The notes under the pieces were generated by a model. That model was not told the origin of the DNA. It made no database searches and saw nothing but the letters and a program-made list of their open reading frames with translations. A program made the translations under genes and the position numbers. A stretch of DNA of 44,837 nt from the NCBI GenBank assembly GCA_025463135.1, contig JAOAPY010000028.1, positions 1 through 44,837 on the forward strand, in the 5' to 3' direction. Positions 32,940 to 41,927 of the stretch are shown piece by piece (the stretch's first letter is position 1; every line of letters begins with the position of its first letter). Source of the DNA: Acidobacteriota bacterium (lineage in GTDB: Bacteria > Acidobacteriota > Blastocatellia > Pyrinomonadales > Pyrinomonadaceae).

Positions 32940-34235
32940 ATGAAGAGAACATACAAAGCGTGGATAGTGTGCGGAACTCTCTTCGCGCTGGTCCTGGTAA
33001 TGGCTTGCCAGTCCAAGCAAGTACAAAAACCGCCAGTACCCGTAAAAGTCGCGACGGTAGAGCTGCATGCTGCCAACAGCGGAGCGCGGTATTCGGCGAC
33101 GATTATCCCGCGCACACAGGTCGAACTGGCTTTCAAGGTGGACGGCTACGTTGAGGCGCTGCAAAAGGTCCGTGGCGTCGACGGCCAAATGCGAGACCTT
33201 CAGGAAGGCGATCCGATTGTCGCAGGAGCGGTGCTGGCGCGCGTGCGCCAGAGCGATTACCAGGTCAAAGTCAAAGAAGCCGAATCTCAGGCCTCGGAGG
33301 CGAGATCGGCTATTGACGCCAGCAGAGCACAGTATCAGGAAGCGCTCTCCGCCATCGAATCGAGCAAGGCTCAACTCGCCGATGCTGAGGCAACCTATGA
33401 AAAAGCAAAACTCGATTTTGATCGCGCCCAAAACCTATTTGCCAGCCAGAGCCTGACCAAAGCCAACTACGATGCGGCGAAGGCACAGTTCGAACAGGCG
33501 AGTGCCAAGGTCGCCGCTGCTCGCTCACAAGTTGGCATGGTCCAAGCCAGGGCCGATTCTGCCAAATCGCAGATCGAAGTAATAAAGGCCAGGTCAACCG
33601 GGGCGCAGGCCGTCGTGCATGAGAAGTCAATTCCCCTCCAGGACACCGCGCTGAGGGCGCCGTTGAAAGGATTGGTACTGCAAAAATCGATCGAGAGGGG
33701 GACATTGGTCTCGCCCGGCAAAACAGGTTTCGTGGTCGCGGACACTTCTTCAGTCAAGGCGGCTTTCGGCGTGGCCGATATTGCAGTGCCGGAGATTAAA
33801 TTGGGAAGTAGGTTGAGTGTTGAGACTGAAACCATGCCCGGCACGGAATTCGACGGGCAGATCACTTCTGTATTTCCCGCCGCCGATCCCAAGAGCAGGG
33901 TCTTTAGTGTCGAGGTCACAATCCCGAACCCGAAAGGCCTGCTCCGACCAGGCATGATCGTCTCGCTCAGAGTAGGACGGTCGGAGGCTGTGCAAGCGCA
34001 GCCGGTCGTGCCGTTGAATGCGATCGTGAAATCCCCGACCGACGCGAATGGCTATGCCGTTTTCGTGATGACGGAGCTAGGCGGACGCCAGATCGCAAGA
34101 GTTCGCGATGTGAAACTGGGCGAAACTTACGGCAACACGATTGCCGTGACCGAGGGAGTGAAGGAGGGCGACCGCGTCATCACGACAGGCGTCACTCTGG
34201 TTAGGGATGGCGAAGCGGTGAAATTGATTCCTTGA
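32940..34235 (+). CDS. RND efflux periplasmic adaptor (HlyD/MFP family lipoprotein)
   Basis: Membrane-fusion protein of 431 residues linking the pump to TolC. The N-terminal signal ends in a lipobox-like LVMAC (Cys23), so it is probably a lipoprotein. ELAFKVDGYVEAL and GDPIVAGAVLARV form the lipoyl domain. A long coiled-coil hairpin (about 100-205, Ala/Glu/Lys/Gln-rich) follows, then beta-barrel and membrane-proximal domains with LRAPLKGLVLQKSIERGTLV and NPKGLLRPGMIVSLRV. It is the middle gene of the efflux set. Confidence 0.93.
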   Translation: MKRTYKAWIVCGTLFALVLVMACQSKQVQKPPVPVKVATVELHAANSGARYSATIIPRTQVELAFKVDGYVEALQKVRGVDGQMRDLQEGDPIVAGAVLARVRQSDYQVKVKEAESQASEARSAIDASRAQYQEALSAIESSKAQLADAEATYEKAKLDFDRAQNLFASQSLTKANYDAAKAQFEQASAKVAAARSQVGMVQARADSAKSQIEVIKARSTGAQAVVHEKSIPLQDTALRAPLKGLVLQKSIERGTLVSPGKTGFVVADTSSVKAAFGVADIAVPEIKLGSRLSVETETMPGTEFDGQITSVFPAADPKSRVFSVEVTIPNPKGLLRPGMIVSLRVGRSEAVQAQPVVPLNAIVKSPTDANGYAVFVMTELGGRQIARVRDVKLGETYGNTIAVTEGVKEGDRVITTGVTLVRDGEAVKLIP

Positions 34236-34303
34236 TTCCAGATCAGCATTGCACGAAAAGTCGGGATACCACCCACGGCAGAGACTACTCATGTTGCAGT
34301 GAG

Positions 34304-34427
34304 ATGAAGTCAGTACCACCTCGCGGTAGCGGGTGGGTCGGCTGGCGGAAAATGACATCGCTCGGGCAAAACGAATTGACTTTAGAGCCGGAACCCACCC
34401 GCTACCGCGAGGTGGTACTGACCTCAT
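34304..34427. repeat. REPIN/MITE-like hairpin, copy 3 (35-bp arms)
   Basis: Arms 34304-34338 and 34393-34427 match with one mismatch in 35 and a 54-base loop. Outer ATGAAGTCAGTACC, inner GCGGTAGCGGGTGGGT, as in copy 2. It sits in the 232-bp gap between the adaptor and RND pump genes, where its stem could also affect read-through. Confidence 0.92.
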
Positions 34428-34467
34428 GACTCTGTAGTTCCGGTTTTGAGACAGTCTGCGAGAAATC

Positions 34468-37400
34468 ATGGCACACGGTAAGAGCGACAATCAGATTATC
34501 CAAAGCAAGTACAACATCTCGCGCTTCTTCGTCGAACAGCGTCACATCTCCTGGGTCATGTTGATCGCTGTGTGTGTCTGGGGCTTTTACAGCTACCGAA
34601 GTATGCCCCAGCGCAAAGACCCTGACACGCCGGTCAAAAGCGCCGTCGCCATCACAGTCTGGCCTGGAGCAAAAGGCGAAAAGGTCGAGCAACTGATTAC
34701 CAGGAAGGTCGAAGAGAAGATCGCTCAGAATGCTCGAGTGGAAAAGATTCGCTCGATCTCTCGCACCAATTTTTCAGTTGTCTATGTAGATCTGGATGAG
34801 AACATGCCAGGCAGTCAGGTCGGCAAGGAACTCGACGACATCGCGCTCAAACTCGGCACTGTCGCTGGCTTGCCGGAAGGTGCCGGTCCCGTCAATTTCA
34901 TCAAGGACTTTGGCGATACAGCCGCCCTGATGCTCACGGTCGCCAGCCCGAAGATCAGCGAGACGGCGATCGCTTTGCGAGCTAAGTCAGTGAGTGATGC
35001 GATCACACGTCATCGGGCACAGTATGAGACAATGAGTGGCGGAACGCGCTTCACAATTGTCATCGGTCTCACCCAGGCCGTAAGTCCTCGCATCGTGCAG
35101 GAACCGCTCAATCTGTTTGCCGATTACCTCAAGGACAAGCAAGCAGCCACTGATGTGCACGTCATCGTCGAACCGGATTTTGTCGGAGTTGACGGCGTGT
35201 CCTACGCGAGCGATGAAGCTTTGCTTGCTTACACCCGGCAGTTTATCAATGAGCGTTTGCAGGCCTCGGATTTTCACCCGGACAGCTGGCAGCCTGTGGT
35301 GATCCGAGATCCAAATGAAACACGCTCCAAGCTAGCCTCAGTGGCGGGCGACAAATACAGCTACCGTGAGATGGATGACTTCACCGATCTCATCGAGAAG
35401 ACTCTCAAGAGCGTTCCGCAAGCGTCGAAAGTTTCGCGCTCCGGCATTCTGCCGGAGAAAGTTTTTCTCCTCTATTCTGAGGAGCGCATCGCTTCATACG
35501 GTTTGAAGACCTCTGACTTGTCCAATATTTTGGGCGCACGCAACATCACTCTTGCCGGTGGTCAACTGGAAGCTGCCGGAAAGAACCTCTCGATCGATCC
35601 TTCCGGCGAGTTCAAGAGTGAAAAAGAGATTGGCGATGTGGCCGTTTCCCAGACGAACCTGGGCGCGCCCGTTTACCTGCGAGACCTGGTAGACATCGCG
35701 CGCGGTTATGACAGCCCGCCACGCTTTCTCAACTATTACGAATCACGCGACGCGGAGGGCAATTGGCAGCGCACGCGCGCCATCACGGTCGCAGTTCAAA
35801 TGCGCCCGGGTGAATATATCGGCGAATTCGGCAAAGGAATCGATGAAGCACTGGCCCAGGTGAAGACGGAGTTGCCCGAAGACCTGATCATGGCCCGCAC
35901 CTCCGACCAGCCCCGGCAAGTCACAGAGAACGTCGACTTGTTTATGGACAGCCTCTACGAGGCGATTATTCTGGTGGTAATCGTTTCACTCATTGGTTTT
36001 TGGGACTGGCGTTCGGCGCTGCTGATGGGGCTGGCGATTCCCATTACGCTCTTTATTACCTTTGGAATGTCGCGCGCGCTGGGGATCGATCTTCAACAGG
36101 TTTCCATCGCTACCTTGATAATTGCGCTTGGTCTGCTGGTGGATGTGCCGGTAGTATCCGGCGATGCGATTAAGAACTCGCTCGCCAGCGGGTTTCCACC
36201 GCTCATCGCTTCATGGCTTGGTCCGACAAAACTAATCACCGCGATCATCTTCGCTACGATCACCAATATCGTCGCTTACCTGCCGTTCCTTACTTTGCCG
36301 GGAAGCACAGGCGAATTCTTATATAGTCTGCCGATCGTGCTTACCTGTTCGCTGGTAGCGGCGTTGATCGTGGCGATGATGTTCATTCCCTTCCTCGGCT
36401 ATTTTTTGTTGAAAGCCAAACCTCAATTGCCGATCGAGCAGCGGCGCAAGCACGGTTTTGCGGCCTTCTATTATCGGATCGGCGAAGGGGGAATCAATCA
36501 TCGCTGGAAGGTGCTGCTCGGCTCTTTCATCCTGCTGGCCGCCGGCGGACTCGCTGCCAGCCGGCTCAAAACCGACTTTTTTCCAAAGGACCTTTCTTAC
36601 CTTTCATACCTTGATGTGTGGCTGCCCGAAGATGCACCGCTCTCCGCCACGAATGAAGCCGCCGCGCGCGCTGAAGAAGTGGTGCGCGAGGCGGCGCAGG
36701 AATATGGCAAGGCTCATCCGGCAAAAGATGGGAAGCCGCGTGAGATTCTTGAATCACTCACCACTTTTGTCGGTGGCGGCGGTCCACGGTTTTGGTTCTC
36801 AGTCTCGCCTGAACTGCAGAAGTTGAACTATGCACAGGTCATCATCCAGGTAAAAGACAAGCATGACACTAACGAACTGATCGGCCTTTTTCAGAAAGCG
36901 CTGGACGACAAAGTTCCAGGCGCACGCATTGATGCCCGACAACTCGATACCGGCAAGCCCATCCCAATGCCGGTCGAAGTTCGGATTGCAGGCTCGGATA
37001 TGGCGACGCTGCGCCAGGAAGCCGAGAAGGTAAAAGACATCCTGCGCACCACTTCATACGCTCAGCGCATCCGTGACGACTGGGGCGAGGAGAGGTTTGC
37101 GGTGAAGCTTCAAACCGATCCCGATCGCGCGAACGCCGCGGGGATCACCAACCTCGACGTGGCTGCTTCTTCGGCGACCGGAATCAACGGCGGACAAGTG
37201 ACCGTGTTTCGCGAAGGCGATAAGCAGATTCCGGTCGTGACCCGGCTGCGAATGGAAGAACGCGCGCAGCTGGCCGACGTGCAAGACCTCTACGTTTATT
37301 CCACGCAGGGACCGCAGAAGGCACCGCTGCGGCAGGTCTCATCAGTGGACCACGAGATGCAGACTGAGACAATTCGGCGTCGCAATCAATTTCGCACGAT

Positions 37401-38136
37401 CACGGTTGGCTGTATGCCCGAAGCAGGACACCTGCCCTCTGAGGTTATGAACGCCATCCGCCCTCAGTTAACAGCCTTCGCGAATCAGCTGCCGCCCGGT
37501 TATCAAATGCAGATTGGCGGATCGGAAGAGGAGCAAGTCAAGGGATTCAAGAATCTTGTCGTCGTCCTGTTGATTTCCGTTAGCGCGATATTTCTAAGTC
37601 TTGTGTATCAGTTCAAAAATGCTATCAAGCCGTTTGTCGTCTTCGCGGCAGTGCCTTACGGAATTGTGGGTGGACTTACGGCGCTCTGGATCATGGGCAC
37701 GCCCTTCGGCTTTATGGCTTTTCTGGGAATCATCAGCCTGGTCGGGTTGATTGTGAGTCACATCATCGTGCTGTTCGACTTCATTGAAGAGAAACACGCA
37801 GCCGGTGAACCGCTGAAGGAGGCGGTGCTCGATGCGGGCATCATGCGATTGCGGCCGGTGTTGATAACGGTACTCGCCTTAGTGATTGCCCTTGTCCCAC
37901 TGGCCCTTCGCGGCGGGCCACTGTGGGAGCCGATGTGTTACGCACAGATGGGCGGAATGCTCTGCGCCACTTTCATCACCCTGCTGTTGGTTCCAGTGAT
38001 CTATTCGATCTTCGTCCTGGATCTTAAACTCATTAAGTGGGAAGTCCCAGGCACGCCGAACAGCGAAGATCAGCAACCCGAAGCTGCGAGCGATCACCAA
38101 GTCGACACTGGACAAATTACGGTGACAAATGGATAA
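34468..38136 (+). CDS. RND-family efflux pump permease
   Basis: Inner-membrane proton-driven drug or solvent pump, 1222 residues, longer than AcrB (about 1050) by extra loop sequence. The N-terminus ISRFFVEQRHISWVMLIAV is the first transmembrane segment, with two groups of hydrophobic helices (about 490-650 and 1030-1200) and two large periplasmic loops. In TM4 the usual LLVDDAIV reads LGLLVDVPVVSGDAI (near 559), so only one of the two adjacent aspartates of the proton relay is kept. LSLVYQFKNAIKPF and LVGLIVSHIIVLFDFIEE follow. Third gene of the TolC-adaptor-pump set. Substrate unknown; drugs, solvents and lipids are all possible. Confidence 0.92.
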   Translation: MAHGKSDNQIIQSKYNISRFFVEQRHISWVMLIAVCVWGFYSYRSMPQRKDPDTPVKSAVAITVWPGAKGEKVEQLITRKVEEKIAQNARVEKIRSISRTNFSVVYVDLDENMPGSQVGKELDDIALKLGTVAGLPEGAGPVNFIKDFGDTAALMLTVASPKISETAIALRAKSVSDAITRHRAQYETMSGGTRFTIVIGLTQAVSPRIVQEPLNLFADYLKDKQAATDVHVIVEPDFVGVDGVSYASDEALLAYTRQFINERLQASDFHPDSWQPVVIRDPNETRSKLASVAGDKYSYREMDDFTDLIEKTLKSVPQASKVSRSGILPEKVFLLYSEERIASYGLKTSDLSNILGARNITLAGGQLEAAGKNLSIDPSGEFKSEKEIGDVAVSQTNLGAPVYLRDLVDIARGYDSPPRFLNYYESRDAEGNWQRTRAITVAVQMRPGEYIGEFGKGIDEALAQVKTELPEDLIMARTSDQPRQVTENVDLFMDSLYEAIILVVIVSLIGFWDWRSALLMGLAIPITLFITFGMSRALGIDLQQVSIATLIIALGLLVDVPVVSGDAIKNSLASGFPPLIASWLGPTKLITAIIFATITNIVAYLPFLTLPGSTGEFLYSLPIVLTCSLVAALIVAMMFIPFLGYFLLKAKPQLPIEQRRKHGFAAFYYRIGEGGINHRWKVLLGSFILLAAGGLAASRLKTDFFPKDLSYLSYLDVWLPEDAPLSATNEAAARAEEVVREAAQEYGKAHPAKDGKPREILESLTTFVGGGGPRFWFSVSPELQKLNYAQVIIQVKDKHDTNELIGLFQKALDDKVPGARIDARQLDTGKPIPMPVEVRIAGSDMATLRQEAEKVKDILRTTSYAQRIRDDWGEERFAVKLQTDPDRANAAGITNLDVAASSATGINGGQVTVFREGDKQIPVVTRLRMEERAQLADVQDLYVYSTQGPQKAPLRQVSSVDHEMQTETIRRRNQFRTITVGCMPEAGHLPSEVMNAIRPQLTAFANQLPPGYQMQIGGSEEEQVKGFKNLVVVLLISVSAIFLSLVYQFKNAIKPFVVFAAVPYGIVGGLTALWIMGTPFGFMAFLGIISLVGLIVSHIIVLFDFIEEKHAAGEPLKEAVLDAGIMRLRPVLITVLALVIALVPLALRGGPLWEPMCYAQMGGMLCATFITLLLVPVIYSIFVLDLKLIKWEVPGTPNSEDQQPEAASDHQVDTGQITVTNG

Positions 38137-38157
38137 AGAAACTTACAGTCTGGCGGT

Positions 38158-38334
38158 TCCCACCCCGGAGGGGTGAAATGTTTATAGCCCAGAGCGTACC
38201 TAATCTCGACGGCGCCGTTCGGAGGAGCGGAACCCAACTTTATAGATACCATCCAAGTTCATTCCGCTCCTCGGAACGGCGCATCGTCTTTGTTATGCTC
38301 GGTTCTATAAACATTTCACTCCGGAGTGAGGAAG
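38158..38334. repeat. Nested inverted repeats (REP-like) upstream of the hydrolase
   Basis: The outer pair is CCGGAGGGGTGAAATGTTTA (from about 38165) against its near reverse complement at about 38305-38330. The inner pair is GCGCCGTTCGGAGGAGCGG (from about 38212) against CCGCTCCTCGGAACGGCGC (about 38264-38282). Together they could fold into a cruciform of about 170 bases. The motif GGRGYGAAATGTTTATAG is repeated here and in the 32.7-kb gap. Confidence 0.7.
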
Positions 38335-38346
38335 AAGGAACTACAG

Positions 38347-39150
38347 ATGAGTAATTCGATAATTGGTAGGCAAGTGGCACACGGAATGTCTCGCTTCCTC
38401 TGCATCGCATTATTGCTATTGACCGGCGACGTCCTCTCGGCGCAGAACAACGACCATCGCATCCGGAATATTATTCTGGTTCACGGCGCATGGGCGGATG
38501 GTTCCGGCTGGAAAGGCGTTTACGACATTCTTGTCAAAGATGGCTACAACGTCCGTCTAGTCCAGGAGCCGGAGACGTCCTTTAAAGAAGATGTGGCTGC
38601 GACGAAACGCGTCCTTGCTCAACTGGATGGACCATGCATTCTTGTCGCGCATAGTTATGGCGGAGCAGTAATCACTGAAGCCGGGATGGATCCATCTGTT
38701 GTTGGATTGGTATACGTCGCGGCCCACATGCCAGATGCTGGAGAGAACGAAGCTGATGTCGGAAAACGATTTCCAAGCGATCTCAGCAAGTCTACTGCGA
38801 TAAAGACAACAGCTGACGGTTTCACTTACCTCGACCCTGTGCAGTTTCAAGAGTACTTCGCAGCTGACCTGTCTGTTGAGCAAGCCGGTTTCATGGCGCG
38901 ATCGCAGGTACTCAACGCAGTAGACAATTTCAAAGCGGTTATCACGACGCCAGCGTGGAGAAGCAAACCAAGCTGGGTGTTGGTTCCGACAAAAGACAGA
39001 ACCATTAACCCCGACCTCGAACGGTGGTATGCCAAACGAGCCAACAGCCGCAAGGTCGAAGTCTCGGGCGCAAGTCACGCTGTCTACGTCTCGAGGCCGA
39101 AGGAGGTTGCAGCTGTGATCGAAGAAGCTGCATTGCACGCTCGCCCATAG
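38347..39150 (+). CDS. Secreted alpha/beta hydrolase
   Basis: Alpha/beta-fold hydrolase of 267 residues from ATG 38347 with AAGGA upstream. A signal peptide (about 1-32, MSRFLCIALLLLTGDVLSAQ) exports it. Motifs: oxyanion HGAWADGSGW, nucleophile elbow VAHSYGGAV (Ser), acid in PTKDRTINPD and His in SGASHAVYVS. It belongs to the group of esterase-like enzymes similar to EstC/salicylate esterase; substrate unknown. The next gene, an SDR, starts 75 bp later on the same strand. Confidence 0.9.
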   Translation: MSNSIIGRQVAHGMSRFLCIALLLLTGDVLSAQNNDHRIRNIILVHGAWADGSGWKGVYDILVKDGYNVRLVQEPETSFKEDVAATKRVLAQLDGPCILVAHSYGGAVITEAGMDPSVVGLVYVAAHMPDAGENEADVGKRFPSDLSKSTAIKTTADGFTYLDPVQFQEYFAADLSVEQAGFMARSQVLNAVDNFKAVITTPAWRSKPSWVLVPTKDRTINPDLERWYAKRANSRKVEVSGASHAVYVSRPKEVAAVIEEAALHARP

Positions 39151-39225
39151 CGATGATTACGTTTCGATCAGATCGATTATCCGAACTGCATAGCCGCCTA
39201 GTGCGGTGCAAGTGAAGGAGCCAAC

Positions 39226-39984
39226 ATGGAGAATCCAACGCGAAAGCTTGATGGAAAGGTTGCATTAGTAACAGGGGCATCGAAAGGAATCGGGGTAGGC
39301 ATCGCCTTATCGCTGGCAAAGGAAGGCGCCGCGGTTGCGGTGAACTACGCCTCCGATCGAGAAGGTGCAAATCGTGTTGTTGAAAAGATCAAAGCGGCCG
39401 ATGGAATGGCTATCGCTGTGCAAGGAAGCGTCACCTCGTCTGAAGAGATCGATCAGTTCTTCAACCAGACAGAGAAGCAACTCGGCAATGTGAACATCCT
39501 TGTCAACAATGCCGGCGTTTTCTCCTACCTGCCCTTACAAGACGTAAACGAAAAAGAGTTTCATCGTCAGTTCGACACGAATGTACTGGGACTTCTCCTG
39601 ACTTCAAAACGGGCTGCAAAACAATTCGGGGAAAAGGGCGGCTGCCTCATCAACATTGGCTCTGTAGCAAGCACTCTAACTCCTCCCGGATCGTCGATCT
39701 ACGCGGCAACGAAGAGTGCGGTGGACGCTATTACGCGTGTGCTCGCGAAGGAACTCGGACCGCAGAACATCCGGGTGAATTCTATAAACCCTGGCGTAAT
39801 CGACACCGAGGGCGCGCGGGCCATGGAGACCTACGAGCAAGTCGCAAACGAGATCAAAGCCCTGACTCCCCTGGGTCGAACCGGCATGCCGGAAGACATT
39901 GGGTTGATCGCAGCCTTTCTCGCCTCGGACGAAGCCCGATGGCTTACCGGTGAGATCATCTTCGGCAGCGGCGGTCTCCGCTAA
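39226..39984 (+). CDS. SDR-family oxidoreductase (FabG-like)
   Basis: Classical short-chain dehydrogenase of 252 residues. The cofactor motif TGASKGIGVGIA, NNAGVFSYL, INIGSVAS (Ser) and YAATKSAVDAI (Tyr, Lys) are all present, so it should be active. AVNYASDREGAN suggests NADP use. Ribosome-binding site AAGGAG precedes the ATG. Substrate unknown; 3-oxoacyl reductase activity is one possibility, but secondary FabG-like proteins have many substrates. Confidence 0.92.
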   Translation: MENPTRKLDGKVALVTGASKGIGVGIALSLAKEGAAVAVNYASDREGANRVVEKIKAADGMAIAVQGSVTSSEEIDQFFNQTEKQLGNVNILVNNAGVFSYLPLQDVNEKEFHRQFDTNVLGLLLTSKRAAKQFGEKGGCLINIGSVASTLTPPGSSIYAATKSAVDAITRVLAKELGPQNIRVNSINPGVIDTEGARAMETYEQVANEIKALTPLGRTGMPEDIGLIAAFLASDEARWLTGEIIFGSGGLR

Positions 39985-40027
39985 GCATGAACGTTGTTGA
40001 TTCAAATGGGACATAGGGAGGGAATAG

Positions 40028-40132
40028 ATGAAACTGAATTCCACATGGCATTGTTCAATAATATGCGGCCTTCTCTTAATAGCTCTTAGTCAAACGGCTG
40101 CAGGCGCAGGGTCAACCGCTACCGCAACCTGA
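40028..40132 (+). pseudogene. Orphan signal-peptide ORF cut off from the SnoaL gene
   Basis: The ORF starts at ATG 40028 and encodes a perfect-looking export signal (MKLNSTWHC, then IICGLLLIALSQTAAGAG), ending at TGA 40130-40132 after 34 residues. Four bases later the SnoaL-like gene starts in the +1 frame. In that frame the upstream codons read QPLPQPES, a plausible linker, so one lost or gained base near 40105-40120 probably split a secreted SnoaL protein. Confidence 0.6.
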
Positions 40133-40136
40133 GTCC

Positions 40137-40583
40137 ATGACGGTTGATCGGTCGCTATCTTCGGCAGCTGCTGCGCAAATGATCAAAACAGCGCGTTTGT
40201 TTTATGCGTTTTGGGATACAGGAAACGCGGAGTACGTCTCTGCCGCGGTGGACAACGATTTTCGTGACAACACGCTGCCGGCAGGACGACCTCAAGGTCC
40301 CAAAGGGTTGCTTTACGCTTCGCAGGCTTTTCGAAGTGCCGTGCCCGATCTCCATTGCGCGATCGAAGACCTGTTGGTTAGCCGCGATAAAGTCACCGCG
40401 CGCCTTCTCTTCACCGGCGCTCACAAAGGTGAGTTCATGGGCCACCCTGCGACCGGCAAGCCGGTGACGTTCTTTGCCATCGACATACTGCGTATTCGGA
40501 ATGGAAAGATTGTTGAAGATTGGCATCTCGAAGACAACCTATCCTTGTTGGAACAACTAGGTCCCGTTTCATTAACGAAGTAG
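40137..40583 (+). CDS. SnoaL-like / ester cyclase protein lacking its signal peptide
   Basis: NTF2-fold protein of 148 residues from ATG 40137. Its pattern RLFYAFWDTGNAEYV, FRDNTLPAGRPQGP, HKGEFMGHPATGKPVTFFAI and RNGKIVEDWHLEDNLSLL is that of SnoaL/polyketide-cyclase-like proteins. The family includes cyclases and many proteins of unknown role; no catalytic claim can be made. Upstream, in another frame, lies a signal peptide that probably belonged to this gene. If translated from here, the product stays in the cytoplasm. It ends 12 bases before the deacetylase start. Confidence 0.82.
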   Translation: MTVDRSLSSAAAAQMIKTARLFYAFWDTGNAEYVSAAVDNDFRDNTLPAGRPQGPKGLLYASQAFRSAVPDLHCAIEDLLVSRDKVTARLLFTGAHKGEFMGHPATGKPVTFFAIDILRIRNGKIVEDWHLEDNLSLLEQLGPVSLTK

Positions 40584-40595
40584 GAGGCACAGGTC

Positions 40596-41570
40596 ATGGA
40601 TCGCCGCACATTCATACAGACGAGCACATTAACCGCGGCTGCGATGGTTACGACATCAGCAGCCAGAACTTCGCGCGCGGAACGAATTCAAAAGGAAAGA
40701 ACTGAAATGAAGAAGTCAGGTGCTTTTTGGCCGAATGGAGCGCGCTTAGTTGTCTCCGTCTCAATGCAGTTCGAAGCGGGTGCGCAGCCCGAGCGGGGCG
40801 CCGAGAGTCCGTTCCCGGTCATCGACACCAAGTACCCGGATGTTCCAGTCGGCAAGTGGTACGACTATGGATTCAAAGAAGGCATCCCGCGGATGCTGGA
40901 TATGTTTGACCGAGTTGGAGTGAAGGTCACTTCTCACATGGTGGGCGCGGCTGTGGAAAGAAATCCTCAACTGGCAAAGGAGATCGTGGAGCGCGGGCAC
41001 GAAGCAGCCGGACATGGGCAGACATGGACGCCGCAGTTCTCGATGACACCCGAGGAGGAGCACCTCTCCTACCAGGCGAGCATCAAAACGATCGAGACTG
41101 CCACTGGCACTCTCCCAGTAGGCTTCAACGCTTTTTGGTTGCGTGGCACGCCTCGCACACTCGAGATCCTGCAAGACCTCGGGTTTATTTATCACATCGA
41201 TGATGTAAGTCGTGATGAACCCTTCCTAGTTCCGGTTCGGAATAAGCCGTTCGCAGTAGTTCCCTATACCATCCACACGAATGACATCGTCAACTATGAA
41301 GGGCGTCATTGGACAGCTGCAGAATTCGCCAGCGAATTGAAATACGAGTTCGATCAGTTGTATGCCGAGGCTGCCACACGTCGCCGCATGATGTCAGTCA
41401 GTGCGCACGACCGGATCACCGGTCGTCCCGCTCGAACAAAGGTCTTAGAGGACTTCATTGTCTACGCTCAGAAGCAGCCAGGCGTTGTTTTTCTGCGGAA
41501 GGACCAAATCGCGCGATTCGCTCTTGAGAGTTCAGCCACGCTGCGCGAGGGTTCGTTTGGACCAAGATGA
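40596..41570 (+). CDS. Tat-exported polysaccharide deacetylase / allantoinase-like protein
   Basis: Protein of 324 residues with a twin-arginine signal (MDRRTFIQTSTLTAAAMV). The NodB-homology barrel has VSMQFEAGAQPE near the start (this group often begins xFExG), VGAAVERNPQLAKEIVERGHE and AAGHGQTW (metal or active-site His), FWLRGTPRTLEILQDLGF and SVSAHDRITGRP. It resembles PuuE/chitin-deacetylase-like hydrolases acting on amides. The ribosome-binding site AGGAGG overlaps the SnoaL-like stop. Substrate unknown. It is the last gene before the right-hand accessory region. Confidence 0.87.
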   Translation: MDRRTFIQTSTLTAAAMVTTSAARTSRAERIQKERTEMKKSGAFWPNGARLVVSVSMQFEAGAQPERGAESPFPVIDTKYPDVPVGKWYDYGFKEGIPRMLDMFDRVGVKVTSHMVGAAVERNPQLAKEIVERGHEAAGHGQTWTPQFSMTPEEEHLSYQASIKTIETATGTLPVGFNAFWLRGTPRTLEILQDLGFIYHIDDVSRDEPFLVPVRNKPFAVVPYTIHTNDIVNYEGRHWTAAEFASELKYEFDQLYAEAATRRRMMSVSAHDRITGRPARTKVLEDFIVYAQKQPGVVFLRKDQIARFALESSATLREGSFGPR

Positions 41571-41927
41571 GGGGATGATGAGGGGGTTACGTATCTATAC
41601 CAAGCCGGACGTAGCTTGCTTTGACGACTGAAACGCCGGTAATACTGCTTGGTAACGCGTAGTACAATTAGGTGAGTAGCCGCGCAACGGGCTTAAAATC
41701 CGTTGGGAGTAATCCCGTGAGGGTTCGAATCCTCCCTCCGGATGTTTCAATAACTTACCGACACATTATGCCTTTTTATCGGCTCAAGTTTTGTTTAATT
41801 CATTAAGGATGCCACGCCAATTTGCAGAACAACTGAAGAACTCAATGAGGTGATTATTTTCGTGAATCCCGATGGTGGATCCACTGAGCGGCAATAATGG
41901 GCATAAATATCTACTGAGACTCTGCAC
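41571..41927. other. Gene-free stretch with a tRNA-like remnant
   Basis: 357 bp with no protein gene. It holds the tRNA-Leu-like sequence at about 41671-41742, listed separately; the rest is AT-rich with no motif I can support, up to a truncated transposase. Confidence 0.55.
41671..41742 (+). pseudogene. tRNA-Leu(UAA)-like remnant
   Basis: The anticodon arm is intact: ACGGG-CTTAAAA-TCCGT, with anticodon TAA and a 7-base loop. A long class II variable arm (GGGAGTAATCCC) and a T arm with GGTTCGAATCC follow, then CCTCCGGAT. The T stem has one mismatch, no 5' acceptor strand pairs with CTCCGGA, and the D arm is stretched. It is therefore a 3' portion or decayed copy, perhaps an attachment-site remnant, rather than a working tRNA. 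Confidence 0.6.

Noticed and set aside
41600-41745. Full tRNA-Leu gene or group I intron tRNA
   Set aside because: Several attempts to pair a 5' acceptor strand with CTCCGGA failed without long insertions, the D loop is too long, and the anticodon loop is uninterrupted.
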